Positions 53,418 through 62,670 of a DNA stretch of 64,000 nucleotides are shown here, piece after piece; the stretch's first letter is position 1, and each line of letters opens with the position of its first letter. The notes beneath the pieces were generated by a model. That model was not told where the DNA came from and ran no database searches. It saw only the letters and a list, made by a program, of their open reading frames with translations. The DNA is taken from the NCBI RefSeq assembly GCF_947495705.1, contig NZ_CANLZR010000009.1, positions 62,001-126,000 on the forward strand. Reading direction: 5' to 3'. The position numbers were made by a program, and so were the translations under genes. The stretch is from an uncultured Phycicoccus sp. Its GTDB lineage: Bacteria > Actinomycetota > Actinomycetes > Actinomycetales > Dermatophilaceae.

Positions 53418-54458
53418 TCAGGCGTGGACGCGCCGGACCCACGCGGCGGGGTCGGCGATCTCGCGGGGCTGCGGGAGGGTGTCGGGCGAGGTCCACACGG
53501 CGTTGAAGCCGTCGACGCCGACCTCGTCCTGCACGGCCCGCACGAAGACGGCGCCGTCCCGGTACTGCCGCATCTTCGCCTCGAGGCCGAGCAGGCGCCG
53601 GAGCAGCCGGTCGGCGGAGCCGGCGCCCTTGCGGCGCGCGGTGAACTTGCGGCGGATCTCGGCGACCGAGGCGATGTGCGCCGGGCCCACGTCGTCCATG
53701 ACGACGTCGGCGTGCCCCTCCAGCAGCGACATGACCGCGGTGAGCCGGGCCAGCTGCTCGCGCTGCTCGGGAGTGGTGAAGAGGTCGGCGACGCCCGTGC
53801 TGCCCTCGGCGAAGAGCTCGGGCAGACGCTCGGTGAACCGCGAGGCGATCTCCTGCATCCGCTCCTGGTCCGGCGCGAGGTCGATGGCGAGGTGCCGCGC
53901 CTGGGAGATGACGTGCTCGCGCAGCCACGGGTTGGCGGTGAACTGCACGCGGTGGGTCTCCTCGTGCATGCACACCCAGCGCCGGAAGTCGTCGGGGTCG
54001 ACGTTGAGCTCGCGGGCCGTCGCCACGAGGTTCGGGGCGACGAGCAGCAGCGCCGGGGTGCCGCCGGGGGCGATGTCGTACTGACCGAGCACCTTGCTCG
54101 ACATGAACGCGAGCAGCGCTCCGGCCTCGGCACCGGTGACCTTGCTGCCGACGGCCTGCGCGGCCGGACCGGGCGTCACGTTCCGCTTGCTGACGATCGC
54201 CTCGACGGCCGGGTCGAGCAGGGCGGCCATCGAGTCGGCGTTGACGGCGATCCACGTCGCGCGGTCGACGACGAGGGCGGCCGGAGCCTCGGGCGGGGTG
54301 TGCATCCGCGCGGTGTCGGCCACCGGCTGGCGGGCCTCACGGGCGGCCTCCCGGATGGCCTCCACCTCGGCCCGGGCCTCGGCGGGCGAGACCACCGGCC
54401 CGGCCGGGACGAGCGTGCGTCCCGTCGTCTTCGCGAACTCCCAGTCGACATATGCCAC
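53418..54458 (-). CDS. Zinc-dependent metalloprotease-like protein (DUF2342, F420-biosynthesis-associated)
   Basis: This 346-residue protein belongs to the actinobacterial DUF2342 family, often labelled F420-biosynthesis associated from genome context. It has a zincin motif MHEETHRVQFTANPWLREHV, then a downstream Glu-rich segment SLLEGHADVVMDDVGPAHI likely carrying the third ligand. No signal peptide is present. Its substrate is unknown. It lies between dacB and tilS as in M. tuberculosis (Rv3626c). Confidence 0.88.
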   Translation of the reverse strand: MAYVDWEFAKTTGRTLVPAGPVVSPAEARAEVEAIREAAREARQPVADTARMHTPPEAPAALVVDRATWIAVNADSMAALLDPAVEAIVSKRNVTPGPAAQAVGSKVTGAEAGALLAFMSSKVLGQYDIAPGGTPALLLVAPNLVATARELNVDPDDFRRWVCMHEETHRVQFTANPWLREHVISQARHLAIDLAPDQERMQEIASRFTERLPELFAEGSTGVADLFTTPEQREQLARLTAVMSLLEGHADVVMDDVGPAHIASVAEIRRKFTARRKGAGSADRLLRRLLGLEAKMRQYRDGAVFVRAVQDEVGVDGFNAVWTSPDTLPQPREIADPAAWVRRVHA

Positions 54459-54491
54459 GACGTCAGCCTCTCATCCCGGGTTCCGGCCCGG

Positions 54492-55931
54492 TCACCGGCA
54501 GCCGCATCGGGTGATGGCGGCGACGATCCGGTCCAACGCCGCGCGGGCGCGCAGGGTTCCACCGTAGGTCCGCGGGAAGCCGTCGACCTGCACGGCGAAG
54601 AGCAGGGGCCTGCCGTCGGCGGTCACCGTGGTGCCGGCCAGCGACGAGCCGGCGCGCAGGGTCCCGGTCTTCGCGCGGGGGACGCCCACGACGTCCGAGG
54701 TCGCGTCGGTGCTGAACCGGCCACCGAGGGTCCCGTCGAGCCCCGACACCGGCAGGCCCGCCATGAGCCCCCGCAGCGGCCCGGACGTCTCGACCGCCCG
54801 GGCCAGGACCGCCGTCAGCGTGACCGGCGCGACGCGCTGGTCGGGGCTCAGGCCGCTCGCGTCGGTGAGGACGAGCCCGGGCGTCGGGATCGCGTCGGCC
54901 TCGAGCCGGGAGCGGATGAAGGCTCCGTTGGCTCCGGACTCCTGGGTCGGTGCCCCCACGGTCGCGGCGGCCTGGCGGACGAGGCTCTCGGCGAGCGCGT
55001 TGTCGCTGACGTCGATCGCGTGGTCGCACAGCTCGCCGTAGGTCGCGGACTCGACGACGCCGAGCTCCTCGGAGTCCTCGGCCGCCGGGGTGCTCCAGGT
55101 CTTGAGCGGTCGCAGCCGCGCCTCGACGCCGCGGTCGGCGAGCCGGGCGGCGAAGGCCTTGGCCACGAGCACCTCCGGGTCCTCCGGCGCGGGGCGGGCG
55201 GGGGTGGCCCGCCGGCTCGCCAGCCCGGTCATGACGACGGGCCCTGCGAAGCCGTCCCGGACGTCGTTGGGGTTCCACGTCGGCGGGACGCGCGGTCCGG
55301 GGGCGAACGAGAGGTCGAGCCGGAGGGTGACCTCGGTGCGCCCGGAGGCCCGCAGGACGGGCGCCACCTGGCCGGCGAGGTCACCGAGGCCGGCCCGGCC
55401 GACGACGGCGTCGGGGTCCCCCTCGTCCGCGGCGAGGAGCATGTCGCCGCGGGCCACGAGCACGAGGTCGCTCGAGCCTGGCTCGGCGACGACCGCCGTC
55501 GGGATGCGCTGCTGGAGGTCGAGGGTGTCGGCGACCGCGACCGCGGCGAGCAGCTTCGCCGTGGACGCCGGCACCCGGGGCTCCTCGGCCTCCAGCCCCC
55601 ACAGCTCGGCACCGGTGACGCCGTCGCGCACGCTCACCCCGAGGGCGCCGTCGAGGGCCTCGTCGTCGGACGCCTCCCGCACGGCCTGCTCGAGCCCCTC
55701 CGCCGTCGGCGCGGGGGCGTCGGTCCCGGTGGCGGTCAGCACCGGGTCGCCGGGGCCGGCCGTCGGCAGCAGCACCGGGGCGGGGGTTCCCGAGACCGTC
55801 GGGGTGGGGACCGGCGAGGGGCGGTCGAGGGTGAGGACTCCCGGGGCGACGTCGAGCACGTCCGCGGCCACGTAGCCGCCCGCGGCGACGACGCACAGCC
55901 CGGCCGCGCCGGCCGCCATGACACGTCTCAC
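54492..55931 (-). CDS. dacB: D-alanyl-D-alanine carboxypeptidase/endopeptidase (PBP4/DacB)
   Basis: This 479-residue secreted penicillin-binding protein starts [23 protein letters not shown] as a signal peptide. A Pro/Thr-rich linker precedes the catalytic domain: Ser123-Thr-Ala-Lys126 (PASTAKLLA), DVSDNALAE (SDN) and AKTGTLRAG (KTG). It trims peptidoglycan cross-links. The GTG 55931 has AAGGGAG five bases upstream. It is divergent from ppa. Confidence 0.95.
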   Translation of the reverse strand: MRRVMAAGAAGLCVVAAGGYVAADVLDVAPGVLTLDRPSPVPTPTVSGTPAPVLLPTAGPGDPVLTATGTDAPAPTAEGLEQAVREASDDEALDGALGVSVRDGVTGAELWGLEAEEPRVPASTAKLLAAVAVADTLDLQQRIPTAVVAEPGSSDLVLVARGDMLLAADEGDPDAVVGRAGLGDLAGQVAPVLRASGRTEVTLRLDLSFAPGPRVPPTWNPNDVRDGFAGPVVMTGLASRRATPARPAPEDPEVLVAKAFAARLADRGVEARLRPLKTWSTPAAEDSEELGVVESATYGELCDHAIDVSDNALAESLVRQAAATVGAPTQESGANGAFIRSRLEADAIPTPGLVLTDASGLSPDQRVAPVTLTAVLARAVETSGPLRGLMAGLPVSGLDGTLGGRFSTDATSDVVGVPRAKTGTLRAGSSLAGTTVTADGRPLLFAVQVDGFPRTYGGTLRARAALDRIVAAITRCGCR

Positions 55932-56016
55932 CCCGACTCCCTTCGTGCCCCGGTCCCTCGATGCGCCAGACTGTGGTCCGAGGGTAGGTCACGCAACCAA
56001 GAGGAGCCGGTGCACC

Positions 56017-56652
56017 GTGGAGTTCGACGTCACGATCGAGATCCCCAAGGGGCATCGCAACAAGTACGAGGTCGACCACGAGTCGGGGCGCATCCGGCTC
56101 GACCGGATGCTGTTCACGGCGATGTCGTACCCGTCGGACTACGGGTACATCGAGGACTCCCTCGGCGAGGACGGCGACCCGCTCGACGCGCTGGTGCTCC
56201 TCGACGAGCCGACGTTCCCCGGCTGTCTCGTCCGGGCGCGGCCCATCGGCATGTTCCACATGCGCGACGAGGCCGGCGGCGACGACAAGATCCTGTGCAT
56301 CCCGGCCGGTGACCCCCGCAAGGCGCACATCAAGGAGCTCAGCGACATCACCGAGTTCGACCAGCTCGAGATCCAGCACTTCTTCGAGACGTACAAGGAC
56401 CTCGAGCCCGGCAAGTCCGTCGAGGGCGCGCACTGGGCCGGACGCGACGAGGCCGAGAAGTGCATCGCCGAGGCGCTGGAGCGAGCCCGGGCCGCGGGGC
56501 TGTCGACGGCGCGCTGGCGCATGCCGGCGCACGCCGCCGACCTCGCGGCCGAGGCCGTCTCGTCGGGGCACACCCCGGAGGAGCTCGAGGAGGCCGCCGA
56601 GAAGGCCCGGGCCGAGCTGGCGACCAAGGAGAAGCCGCTCAGCGACGACTGA
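56017..56652 (+). CDS. ppa: Inorganic pyrophosphatase with extended C-terminus
   Basis: This 211-residue family I PPase has the metal site [11 protein letters not shown], the N-terminal [16 protein letters not shown] and YPSDYGYIE. The start GTG 56017 has GAGGAG (56001-56006) ten bases before it. Standard actinobacterial enzymes end near residue 165. Here about 45 further residues follow, charged and helical ([20 protein letters not shown]), whose role is unknown. It is divergent from dacB. Confidence 0.94.
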   Translation: MEFDVTIEIPKGHRNKYEVDHESGRIRLDRMLFTAMSYPSDYGYIEDSLGEDGDPLDALVLLDEPTFPGCLVRARPIGMFHMRDEAGGDDKILCIPAGDPRKAHIKELSDITEFDQLEIQHFFETYKDLEPGKSVEGAHWAGRDEAEKCIAEALERARAAGLSTARWRMPAHAADLAAEAVSSGHTPEELEEAAEKARAELATKEKPLSDD

Positions 56653-56680
56653 TCCCCCGTCCTGGAGGACCGGCCGCGGG

Positions 56681-57178
56681 CTACCAGCCCCAGGTGCCGG
56701 GCTCGCCCTTGAACGGGCCGACGACCCGGCTCGTCACCCAGCCGCCGTAGAAGCCACCGGCCTGCGGGGTCACCACCTCGCCGTCGACGACGCACTTCTC
56801 GACAGCGCCGGGCATCACGGCGACGTGGCCGCGCACCGCCGTGAATCCCGGTGTCGGGTCGGGGTAGGTCCACGCCGCGCGTTCGGCCACCTCACCGCCG
56901 CCGAGGACGTCGAAGTACGCGGCCTCGCCCTTCCACTCGCAGTACGAGGACCCGGCCGTCGGCCGCAGCGCCCCGTCGACGAAGTCCTCGACCGGGATGT
57001 AGTACGTCGGCGGGTGGCTCGTCTCGAGGACCCGCAGCGTCCGCGTCGAGGCGGCGACCCGCGCCCCGCCGAGCCACACCTCGACAGGCTCGCGGCTCGG
57101 CTCGACCGCCGGGGGTCGCGGGTAGTCCCACACCGACTCCTGGCCAGGCCCGGGCGGCTCCGGCCGTGGCCTTCTCAT
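56681..57178 (-). CDS. DUF427 protein
   Basis: This 165-residue protein shows DUF427 features: VRVLGG-like VWLGGARVAASTRTLRVLETSHPPTYYIP (residues about 33-63), DGALRPTAGSSYCEWKGEAAYFDV and PTPGFTAVRGHVAVMPGAV. The domain has an all-beta fold of unknown activity. It overlaps the downstream part of the 57175-57561 gene by ATGA and converges on ppa. Confidence 0.9.
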   Translation of the reverse strand: MRRPRPEPPGPGQESVWDYPRPPAVEPSREPVEVWLGGARVAASTRTLRVLETSHPPTYYIPVEDFVDGALRPTAGSSYCEWKGEAAYFDVLGGGEVAERAAWTYPDPTPGFTAVRGHVAVMPGAVEKCVVDGEVVTPQAGGFYGGWVTSRVVGPFKGEPGTWGW

Positions 57179-57561
57179 GCCGTCGCTTCGGCGGCGAGTG
57201 CGCTGCGCAGGGCTGCGCCGACGTCCTCGACACGCCCGTGCGCCGCGGCGAGCCGGCTCGCCGGGACGAGCGTGGTGAGTGTGCCGTCGGCGCGGACCCC
57301 GAGGAGGACGGGCAGCCCGGCCGCGGCGGCTGCAGCGCGCTCGGCCGTGGTCGTCTCGTTGCGGTGCACGAGCCGGACGGGCACGGGCAGCCCCGCGACC
57401 ATCTCGTCCCACTCGGGTCGACGGCGGACCCCACCGTGGGTCACGTCGCACAGGGAGCACTCGGCCCGCCCCAGGACGTGCCCGATGACGTACGCCAGCT
57501 CGCCGAGCACCCCGCCGTCGGCGTTGTAGACCCCGACGACCTCGACGATGGGCTCACTCAT
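57175..57561 (-). CDS. Conserved hypothetical protein with CSLCDVTHG motif
   Basis: I do not recognise the family. This 128-residue protein has a CSLC-DVTHG stretch (Cys35, Cys38) and later [21 protein letters not shown]. Cys-x2-Cys and His could bind a metal or flavin. It overlaps the DUF427 gene (ATGA) and is probably co-transcribed. Function unknown. Confidence 0.65.
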   Translation of the reverse strand: MSEPIVEVVGVYNADGGVLGELAYVIGHVLGRAECSLCDVTHGGVRRRPEWDEMVAGLPVPVRLVHRNETTTAERAAAAAAGLPVLLGVRADGTLTTLVPASRLAAAHGRVEDVGAALRSALAAEATA

Positions 57562-57724
57562 CCTCCGAGGCTATGCGACGGGCGGGCCCTGCCCTACCTG
57601 CTGTCGAACCCTGCGGAGGGCCCTCCGGCGGCGTGCGGAGTCCGGTCCCGGCGGGGTCTTACGGCCCGGGTCTACGGTGGGAGCGTCGGTCCTCGACCCG
57701 AGGACCACGACCGAGGAGTGGATC

Positions 57725-58090
57725 ATGGCGCACGGAGACATCACCCACATCGAGATCCCGGTGACCAACCAGGCCGAGGCCGCCGCCTTCTACGGCACGG
57801 TGTTCGGCTGGGACATCCAGGAGGCACCCGGCTTCGAGGGGTACCCCATGTGGCAGGCACCGAACAAGATCAGCGGCGGTGGCCTCGTGGCCCGCTCCAA
57901 CGCGTCCGAGAAGCCCGTCAGCTTCGTCGAGGTGGACTCGATCGACGACACCCTGGCCAAGGTCGTCGAGCTCGGCGGCAGCGTCGTCAAGCCCAAGCAG
58001 CCGATCAGCGAGTCGAGCTGGTGGGCGAGCGTGCTCGACCCGGACGGCAACCAGCTGGGGCTGTACGAAGGCACCACCGACACGGAGTGA
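57725..58090 (+). CDS. VOC-family (glyoxalase/dioxygenase fold) protein
   Basis: This 121-residue VOC protein reads ITHIEIPVTNQAEAAAFYGTVFGW and WWASVLDPDGNQLGLYEGT, two paired beta-alpha-beta units giving a metal site (His8, Glu). The ATG follows GAGGAGTGGATC. The substrate is not deducible; this small PF00903 form is common in actinobacteria. A terminator hairpin follows 49 bases after the stop. Confidence 0.88.
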   Translation: MAHGDITHIEIPVTNQAEAAAFYGTVFGWDIQEAPGFEGYPMWQAPNKISGGGLVARSNASEKPVSFVEVDSIDDTLAKVVELGGSVVKPKQPISESSWWASVLDPDGNQLGLYEGTTDTE

Positions 58091-58138
58091 GCCCGGCTCG
58101 GGATGGGAGCACGAGACACCGCGGGGGGGCAGCGGAAA

Positions 58139-58166
58139 GGCCCCCTCGACGGGCGTCGAGGGGGCC
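58139..58166. terminator. Hairpin terminator after tRNA-Thr
   Basis: GGCCCCCTCGAC (58139-58150) and GTCGAGGGGGCC (58155-58166) are perfect 12-base arms around GGGC. It lies 18 bases beyond the tRNA 3' end on the minus strand, followed there by TTTCC, and 49 bases after the convergent VOC gene, so it may serve both strands. Confidence 0.75.
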
Positions 58167-58186
58167 TGACCTGCGGTACTGCGTGG

Positions 58187-58260
58187 AGCCGCCTATCGGA
58201 ATCGAACCGATGACCTATTCATTACGAGTGAATCGCTCTGGCCGACTGAGCTAAGGCGGC
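58187..58260 (-). tRNA. tRNA-Thr, anticodon CGT
   Basis: The minus strand folds as a complete 74-base cloverleaf. The acceptor stem is GCCGCCT/AGGCGGC, the D arm GCTC-GAGC, the anticodon stem ATTCA/TGAAT around CTCGTAA (anticodon CGT at 58224-58226), and the T arm ATCGG-TTCGATT-CCGAT. The discriminator is T and CCA is encoded (58184-58186). Confidence 0.97.
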
Positions 58261-58348
58261 ATGCGCCCGACCGGGGCCGGACACGTCGCACGAGTATAGG
58301 GAGACGGACGCCGCGTTCGCGAATCCGCGCCGCGTCACCGCACCGGGC

Positions 58349-59896
58349 TCAACAGCGCAGCCCGTCCTCGGGCAGGGTGCCCTCGAGGTAGTAGGCGTCG
58401 ACGGCGTCGTCGACGCAGGCGTTGGACCGGGTGTACGCGGTGTGGCCGTCCCCGTCGTAGGTGATGAGCGCGGCCTCGGCGAGCTGGTCGCGCAGCCGGA
58501 CCGCCCACTCGTACGGCGTCGCCGGGTCCCGGGTCGTGCCGATGACGACGATCGGCTCGGCACCCTCGGCCGTGACGAGGTGGGGCTCCCCGGCGGGCGG
58601 CACCGGCCAGTAGCCGCACGGGAGCGAGCTCCACATGAGGTACGGACCCCACGTCGGCGCCTCCGCGGCCGCCTCCTCGGCCAGCCGCGCGTGCTCCTCG
58701 ACCGAGTCGGACTCCGGCTTGTCGAGGCAGTTGACCGCGTAGATGACCTCCATGATGTTGCCCGCGTACCCGCCACCGGGGTTGCGGTCGGCGTACTGGT
58801 CGGCCAGCTGCATCAGCGCCGTCCCGTCGCCGGCCACGGCATCGTCCAGCGCGTCGACGAGGGTGCGCCAGGCACCCTGGTCGTACATCGCGGCGGCGAT
58901 ACCGAGCGATGCCCACCCCTCGGTGAGCTGCGGCACCTGGCCGTCCCCGGTCTTGGGGACCGGCCGCTCGTCGACGTCCGTGAGGAACTCGCGCAGGTTC
59001 TCCATGACGGTGTCGACCGAGTCGCCGAGCGGGCAGTCGCCCTCGTCGACGCAGTAGTCGGCCCAGGTGCGGGTCGCGAGCTCGAAGCCCTTGGCCTGTC
59101 CGAGGTTGATCTCCTCGCTCGTGAGGTCGGGGGCCACGACACCGTCGAGGACGAACCGGCCCACCTGCTCGGGGAAGAGGTCGGCGTACGTGGCACCGAG
59201 GTACGTGCCGTACGACTTGCCGAGGTAGGTCAGCTTCTCCTCACCGAGGACGGCCCGCAGGACGTCGAGGTCGCGGGCGACGTCCTCGGTGGAGACGTGC
59301 GGGAGCAGCGGGCCGGCGGTGGTGCCGCAGGCCCGCGCGAAGTCGGCCGCACCCCGGGCGAAGCTCCGCTGCTCCGCGGTGTCGTCGGGGGTGGGGTCCG
59401 AGCCGAGGAAGGCGTCGAGCTGGGTGTCGGTGAGGCAGTCGATGGGCGCGGAGCGGCCGACCCCACGGGGGTCGAACCCCACGACGTCATAGGCGGCGCG
59501 CACGCCGGGGCCGACGATGAAGTCGGCCGCCCGCGCGTAGTCGACCCCGGACCCGCCCGGTCCGCCCGGGTTGACCACGAGGGACCCGATGCGCTGCCCG
59601 GCGCGCTTCGCGGGCACCCGGAGCAGGGCGATGTCGATGGTCCCGCCCGCGGGCTCCGCGTAGTCGAGCGGGACGGTCATCGTCGCGCATTCGGCGCCCG
59701 AGCAGTCGGACCACTCGAGGCCCTGCTCGTAGAAGCGGTCGAGGCCTTCGGACCCCGGCGGCGGGGGCTGCGGGCTGACCGTGACCGACGGGCGGGCCTG
59801 GACCCGGTCGCGCACGTCCGCCACGACGGAGCACCCGGCGAGCGCGGTCGCGGCCGCGGCGGCAGCGGCGACGAGGGCGAGGGGGCGCAGGGTCAT
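58349..59896 (-). CDS. Secreted TAP-like alpha/beta hydrolase lipoprotein
   Basis: This 515-residue lipoprotein has a signal peptide ending ALAGC (Cys22). The hydrolase core reads LVVNPGGPGGSGVDYAR, GKSYGTYLGATYADLFPE (nucleophile Ser in GKSYG) and GDGHTAYTRSNACVDD, the C-terminal TAP domain. Homologues are tripeptidyl aminopeptidases and peptide hydrolases of actinobacteria. It starts 63 bases downstream of holB on the minus strand. Confidence 0.92.
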   Translation of the reverse strand: MTLRPLALVAAAAAAATALAGCSVVADVRDRVQARPSVTVSPQPPPPGSEGLDRFYEQGLEWSDCSGAECATMTVPLDYAEPAGGTIDIALLRVPAKRAGQRIGSLVVNPGGPGGSGVDYARAADFIVGPGVRAAYDVVGFDPRGVGRSAPIDCLTDTQLDAFLGSDPTPDDTAEQRSFARGAADFARACGTTAGPLLPHVSTEDVARDLDVLRAVLGEEKLTYLGKSYGTYLGATYADLFPEQVGRFVLDGVVAPDLTSEEINLGQAKGFELATRTWADYCVDEGDCPLGDSVDTVMENLREFLTDVDERPVPKTGDGQVPQLTEGWASLGIAAAMYDQGAWRTLVDALDDAVAGDGTALMQLADQYADRNPGGGYAGNIMEVIYAVNCLDKPESDSVEEHARLAEEAAAEAPTWGPYLMWSSLPCGYWPVPPAGEPHLVTAEGAEPIVVIGTTRDPATPYEWAVRLRDQLAEAALITYDGDGHTAYTRSNACVDDAVDAYYLEGTLPEDGLRC

Positions 59897-59959
59897 GGGC
59901 GCACGATATGGGAGTCGTCCGGGCGGCTCCGCCGGGAGGTGGTCACGATCCGGCAGCGA

Positions 59960-61099
59960 TCAGCGGGGCAGGCGCAGGTCCAGGGCCATCGCCTCGAGCG
60001 CGAGGAGCGGGGACACGTTGGCGTCGATCCGGGTCCGGGCCGTGCCGATGGCGTCCATCGCCCCGAGCAGCTGTTCGGCGGACAGCACCTCCGCCACCCG
60101 GGTGACGACCTGGCGGCTGTCCTCGTTGACGAGGTCGCTGCCGGCGCCCGCGCGCAGCACGAGTGCGTCGCGGTACACCGAGAGGAGGTCGACCAGCGCC
60201 CGGTCGACGACGTCGCGGGTGAAGCGGGTGGCGCGTGCCTTCTGCTCGCGTTCGAGCGCGGCGACCTGGGACCGCACGTGCGGCGGCTGGGTGCGGGCCG
60301 TGGCGTCGGCGCCGAGGACCTCCAGGAGCCGGGCCTTCTCGGCGGCGTCGCGCTCGCCGGACGCCGCGGCGGACTCCTCCTGGGCGATGGTGACGATGTC
60401 GGCGGCCGCCCCGACGGCCTCGCCCACGGACGTGATGCGCGTGGCGAGGGCGACGACGTCGTGACGACGGATCCGCGCGTGCTCGTCGCGAGCCAGCCGG
60501 CGCGCGAGCCCGACGTGCGACTGGGCCGCCCGGGCCGCGTACAGCGCCATCGGGTGGTCGACGCCGTCGCGCCGGACGAGGAGGTCGGCGACGGCCTCGA
60601 CCGACGGGGTGCGCAGCCGGACATGCCGCGAGCGCGAGCGGATCGTGATGATGACGTCCTCGACCGACGGCGCGCACAGCATCCAGACGGTGCGCGGCGT
60701 GGGCTCCTCGAGCGCCTTGAGCAGGGCGTCGGCGGCCCGCTCGGTGAGCCGGTCGGCGTCCTCGACGACGATCACCCGGTAGCGCCCCACGGAGGGCCGG
60801 CGCGCGGCGAGGCCGACGAGGTCGCGGGCCTGTTCGACCTTGATGGACAGGCCCTCGGTGGCGACGACGTCGACGTCGGCGTGGGTGGCGTCCAGGGCGG
60901 TGCGGCACTCGCGGCACTCGCCGCAGCCACCCTGCGGGCACAGCAGGGCGGCAGCGAAGGCGCGCGCGGCGACCGAACGCCCGGAGCCCGGCGGCCCGGT
61001 GAACAGCCACGCGTGGGTCATCGCGGAGGGGTCGCGGACCGCCTGCTCGAGGGTGGCGACCGCGCGCTCCTGGCCGATGACGTCGCGCCAGACGGTCAC
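59960..61099 (-). CDS. holB: DNA polymerase III subunit delta'
   Basis: This 379-residue clamp-loader subunit has a RFC-like AAA+ domain. The Walker A reads GPPGSGRS with Arg41 where lysine is usual, so it may not bind ATP, as known for delta' proteins. Four cysteines (Cys54, 59, 62, 65: CPQGGCGECREC) form a zinc module, and the arginine-finger region reads IRSRSRH. Start GTG 61099 overlaps tmk. Confidence 0.94.
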   Translation of the reverse strand: MTVWRDVIGQERAVATLEQAVRDPSAMTHAWLFTGPPGSGRSVAARAFAAALLCPQGGCGECRECRTALDATHADVDVVATEGLSIKVEQARDLVGLAARRPSVGRYRVIVVEDADRLTERAADALLKALEEPTPRTVWMLCAPSVEDVIITIRSRSRHVRLRTPSVEAVADLLVRRDGVDHPMALYAARAAQSHVGLARRLARDEHARIRRHDVVALATRITSVGEAVGAAADIVTIAQEESAAASGERDAAEKARLLEVLGADATARTQPPHVRSQVAALEREQKARATRFTRDVVDRALVDLLSVYRDALVLRAGAGSDLVNEDSRQVVTRVAEVLSAEQLLGAMDAIGTARTRIDANVSPLLALEAMALDLRLPR

Positions 61100-61740
61100 G
61101 GGGCTGCCCCGCCGCCGGGCCCGACGGACGACAGTGCCTCGATGCGGCCGAGGATGTCGGCGTGGATGTCGTCGGGCGGGCGGGTGCCGTCGACCACGAG
61201 GTAGCGCTCGGGGTTGCCGCGGGCCATCGCGAGGAAGTGGGCCCGGATGGAGGCGTGGAAGTCGTCGGTCTCGGCCTCGAGCCGGTCGTGGACCTCACCG
61301 CGGCGCCGCTTGCCCTCCTCGGGTGGGACGTCGACCACGACGGTGAGGTCGGGGACGAGGTCGCCGACGGCCCACATCTGCAGGTCGTGCACCTCGTCCG
61401 CGCCGAGGTCGCGACCGGCGCCCTGGTACGCGACGGAGGAGTCGGTGTAGCGGTCGGTGACGACGACCTGGCCCGCCGCGAGCGCGGGCCGGATGACGAG
61501 GTCGACGTGGTGGGCCTTGTCGGCGGCGAAGAGCAGCGCCTCGGCCCGCGGTGAGACGTGGTCGCCGTGCAGGACGAGGTCACGGATGCTGGCGCCGAGC
61601 GGGGTGCCGCCGGGCTGGCGGGTGACGAGGACCTCCCGGCCCCGGGCGCGCAGGGCCTCGGCGAGGAGCCGCACCTGGGTCGACTTGCCCGCGCCGTCGC
61701 CCCCCTCGAAGGCGATGAAGACCCCGTTCCGTCCGCTCAC
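61096..61740 (-). CDS. tmk: Thymidylate kinase
   Basis: This 214-residue kinase phosphorylates dTMP. P-loop FEGGDGAGKST, TRQPGGTPLGASIRDLVL, and DRYTDSSVAYQGAGRDLG are visible. TAGGCT ends seven bases before GTG 61740. It overlaps holB. The tmk-holB pair lies near topA as in most actinobacteria. Confidence 0.96.
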   Translation of the reverse strand: MSGRNGVFIAFEGGDGAGKSTQVRLLAEALRARGREVLVTRQPGGTPLGASIRDLVLHGDHVSPRAEALLFAADKAHHVDLVIRPALAAGQVVVTDRYTDSSVAYQGAGRDLGADEVHDLQMWAVGDLVPDLTVVVDVPPEEGKRRRGEVHDRLEAETDDFHASIRAHFLAMARGNPERYLVVDGTRPPDDIHADILGRIEALSSVGPGGGAAP

Positions 61741-61799
61741 GCCAGCGAGCCTAGGCCAGCCCGGGGACGGCCGAGGCCACCGCCCGCGTGCGGACCCGG

Positions 61800-62591
61800 T
61801 CAGCCGGCGTCGTGCCGGTCCGCGTTCGCGTGGATGGCGTCGTGGACGTACTGCGCGAGGCCAGGTGCGAGGTCCTCGTAGGTCGCGGTGAAGCGGGGGT
61901 CGGCGAGGTACATGTCGGCGAGCCCGCGGTGGGAGGCGTGGTCGAGGTCGTAGAACCGCTCGTGGATGTGCACCCGGTGGGCCTCGGCGGCCTCCATCGC
62001 GCGCTCCGAGGTGGCCGGTGCGCCCGAACGCAGGGCCGCGACGAGCGCGTCGTTGACGCGGTCCTGGTCGGCCTTGACCTGCGCCCAGTCGGCCTTCGTG
62101 TAGGCCGCGGTACGCCGCGTGGACTGGGTCCAGGCATCGGTCTCGCCCCAGCGTTCCTCGGCCTCGGCCTGGTACTCGTCGCGGTAGCCGTCGCCGAAGA
62201 GCTCCTTGAGGTCCTCGGTCGTGGTAGGTCGTTCGTTCATCTCTCGCTCCAGTGCTCGGTCGATGGCCGTGACGAGCTGCTCGAGCTCGCCCAGCCGGGA
62301 GATGACCACCTCACGCTGCCGGCGCAGATGCTCCGCGGCCGAACCGTCGCCGTCGAGCAGTGCCCGCACCTCACCGAGGGCCAGGCCCAGTCGCCGGTAC
62401 GTGACGACGGTCGACAGCCGGACCAGGTCCGCGTCGGTGTAGAGGCGGTACCCGGCGTGGCTGCGGGCGGACGGGACGACGAGGCCGATCGCGTCGTAGT
62501 GGTGCAGCGTGCGCACCGTGACGCCGAAGGTCCCGGCGACCTGCCCGACGGTGAGCTCCATCAGCGCAGTGTGCTGGCCCGTCGTGGTCAT
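61800..62591 (-). CDS. MerR-family regulator with TipAS-type C-terminal domain
   Basis: This 263-residue TipA-like regulator has an N-terminal MerR winged helix (LTVGQVAGTFGVTVRTLHHYDAIGL, GYRLYTDADLVRLSTVV), a coiled coil (residues about 95-130) and a TipAS domain with YRDEYQAEAEERWGETDAW and HIHERFYDLDHASHRGLADMYL. TipAS domains bind thiopeptide-type drugs. ATG 62591 is at the probable transcription start of a 19-base-spaced promoter. Confidence 0.9.
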   Translation of the reverse strand: MTTTGQHTALMELTVGQVAGTFGVTVRTLHHYDAIGLVVPSARSHAGYRLYTDADLVRLSTVVTYRRLGLALGEVRALLDGDGSAAEHLRRQREVVISRLGELEQLVTAIDRALEREMNERPTTTEDLKELFGDGYRDEYQAEAEERWGETDAWTQSTRRTAAYTKADWAQVKADQDRVNDALVAALRSGAPATSERAMEAAEAHRVHIHERFYDLDHASHRGLADMYLADPRFTATYEDLAPGLAQYVHDAIHANADRHDAG

Positions 62592-62598
62592 GTCATCC

Positions 62599-62629
62599 AC
62601 GATGCCGCCTCACGCCACGTGAGGGTCAA
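62599..62629 (-). promoter_or_regulatory. MerR-type promoter with 19-base spacer
   Basis: On the minus strand TTGACC (62624-62629) and CATCGT (62599-62604) are 19 bases apart. That over-long spacer is the hallmark of MerR-controlled promoters. CCTCACG (62608-62614) and CGTGAGG (62618-62624) form a perfect inverted repeat with a 3-base centre inside it. The -10 ends seven bases before ATG 62591, so the message is probably leaderless and autoregulated. Confidence 0.8.
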
Positions 62630-62670
62630 GCCGGTTCGCGCAGGATGCCGGCGCGGTGACCTTGCCGCCG

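Noticed and set aside
53145-56312. A 1055-residue plus-strand open frame
   Set aside because: It is antisense to the metalloprotease and dacB and overlaps ppa out of frame. No motif is present.
58187-58260. Integration site at tRNA-Thr
   Set aside because: No repeat of the tRNA 3' end and no integrase is visible nearby in the window.
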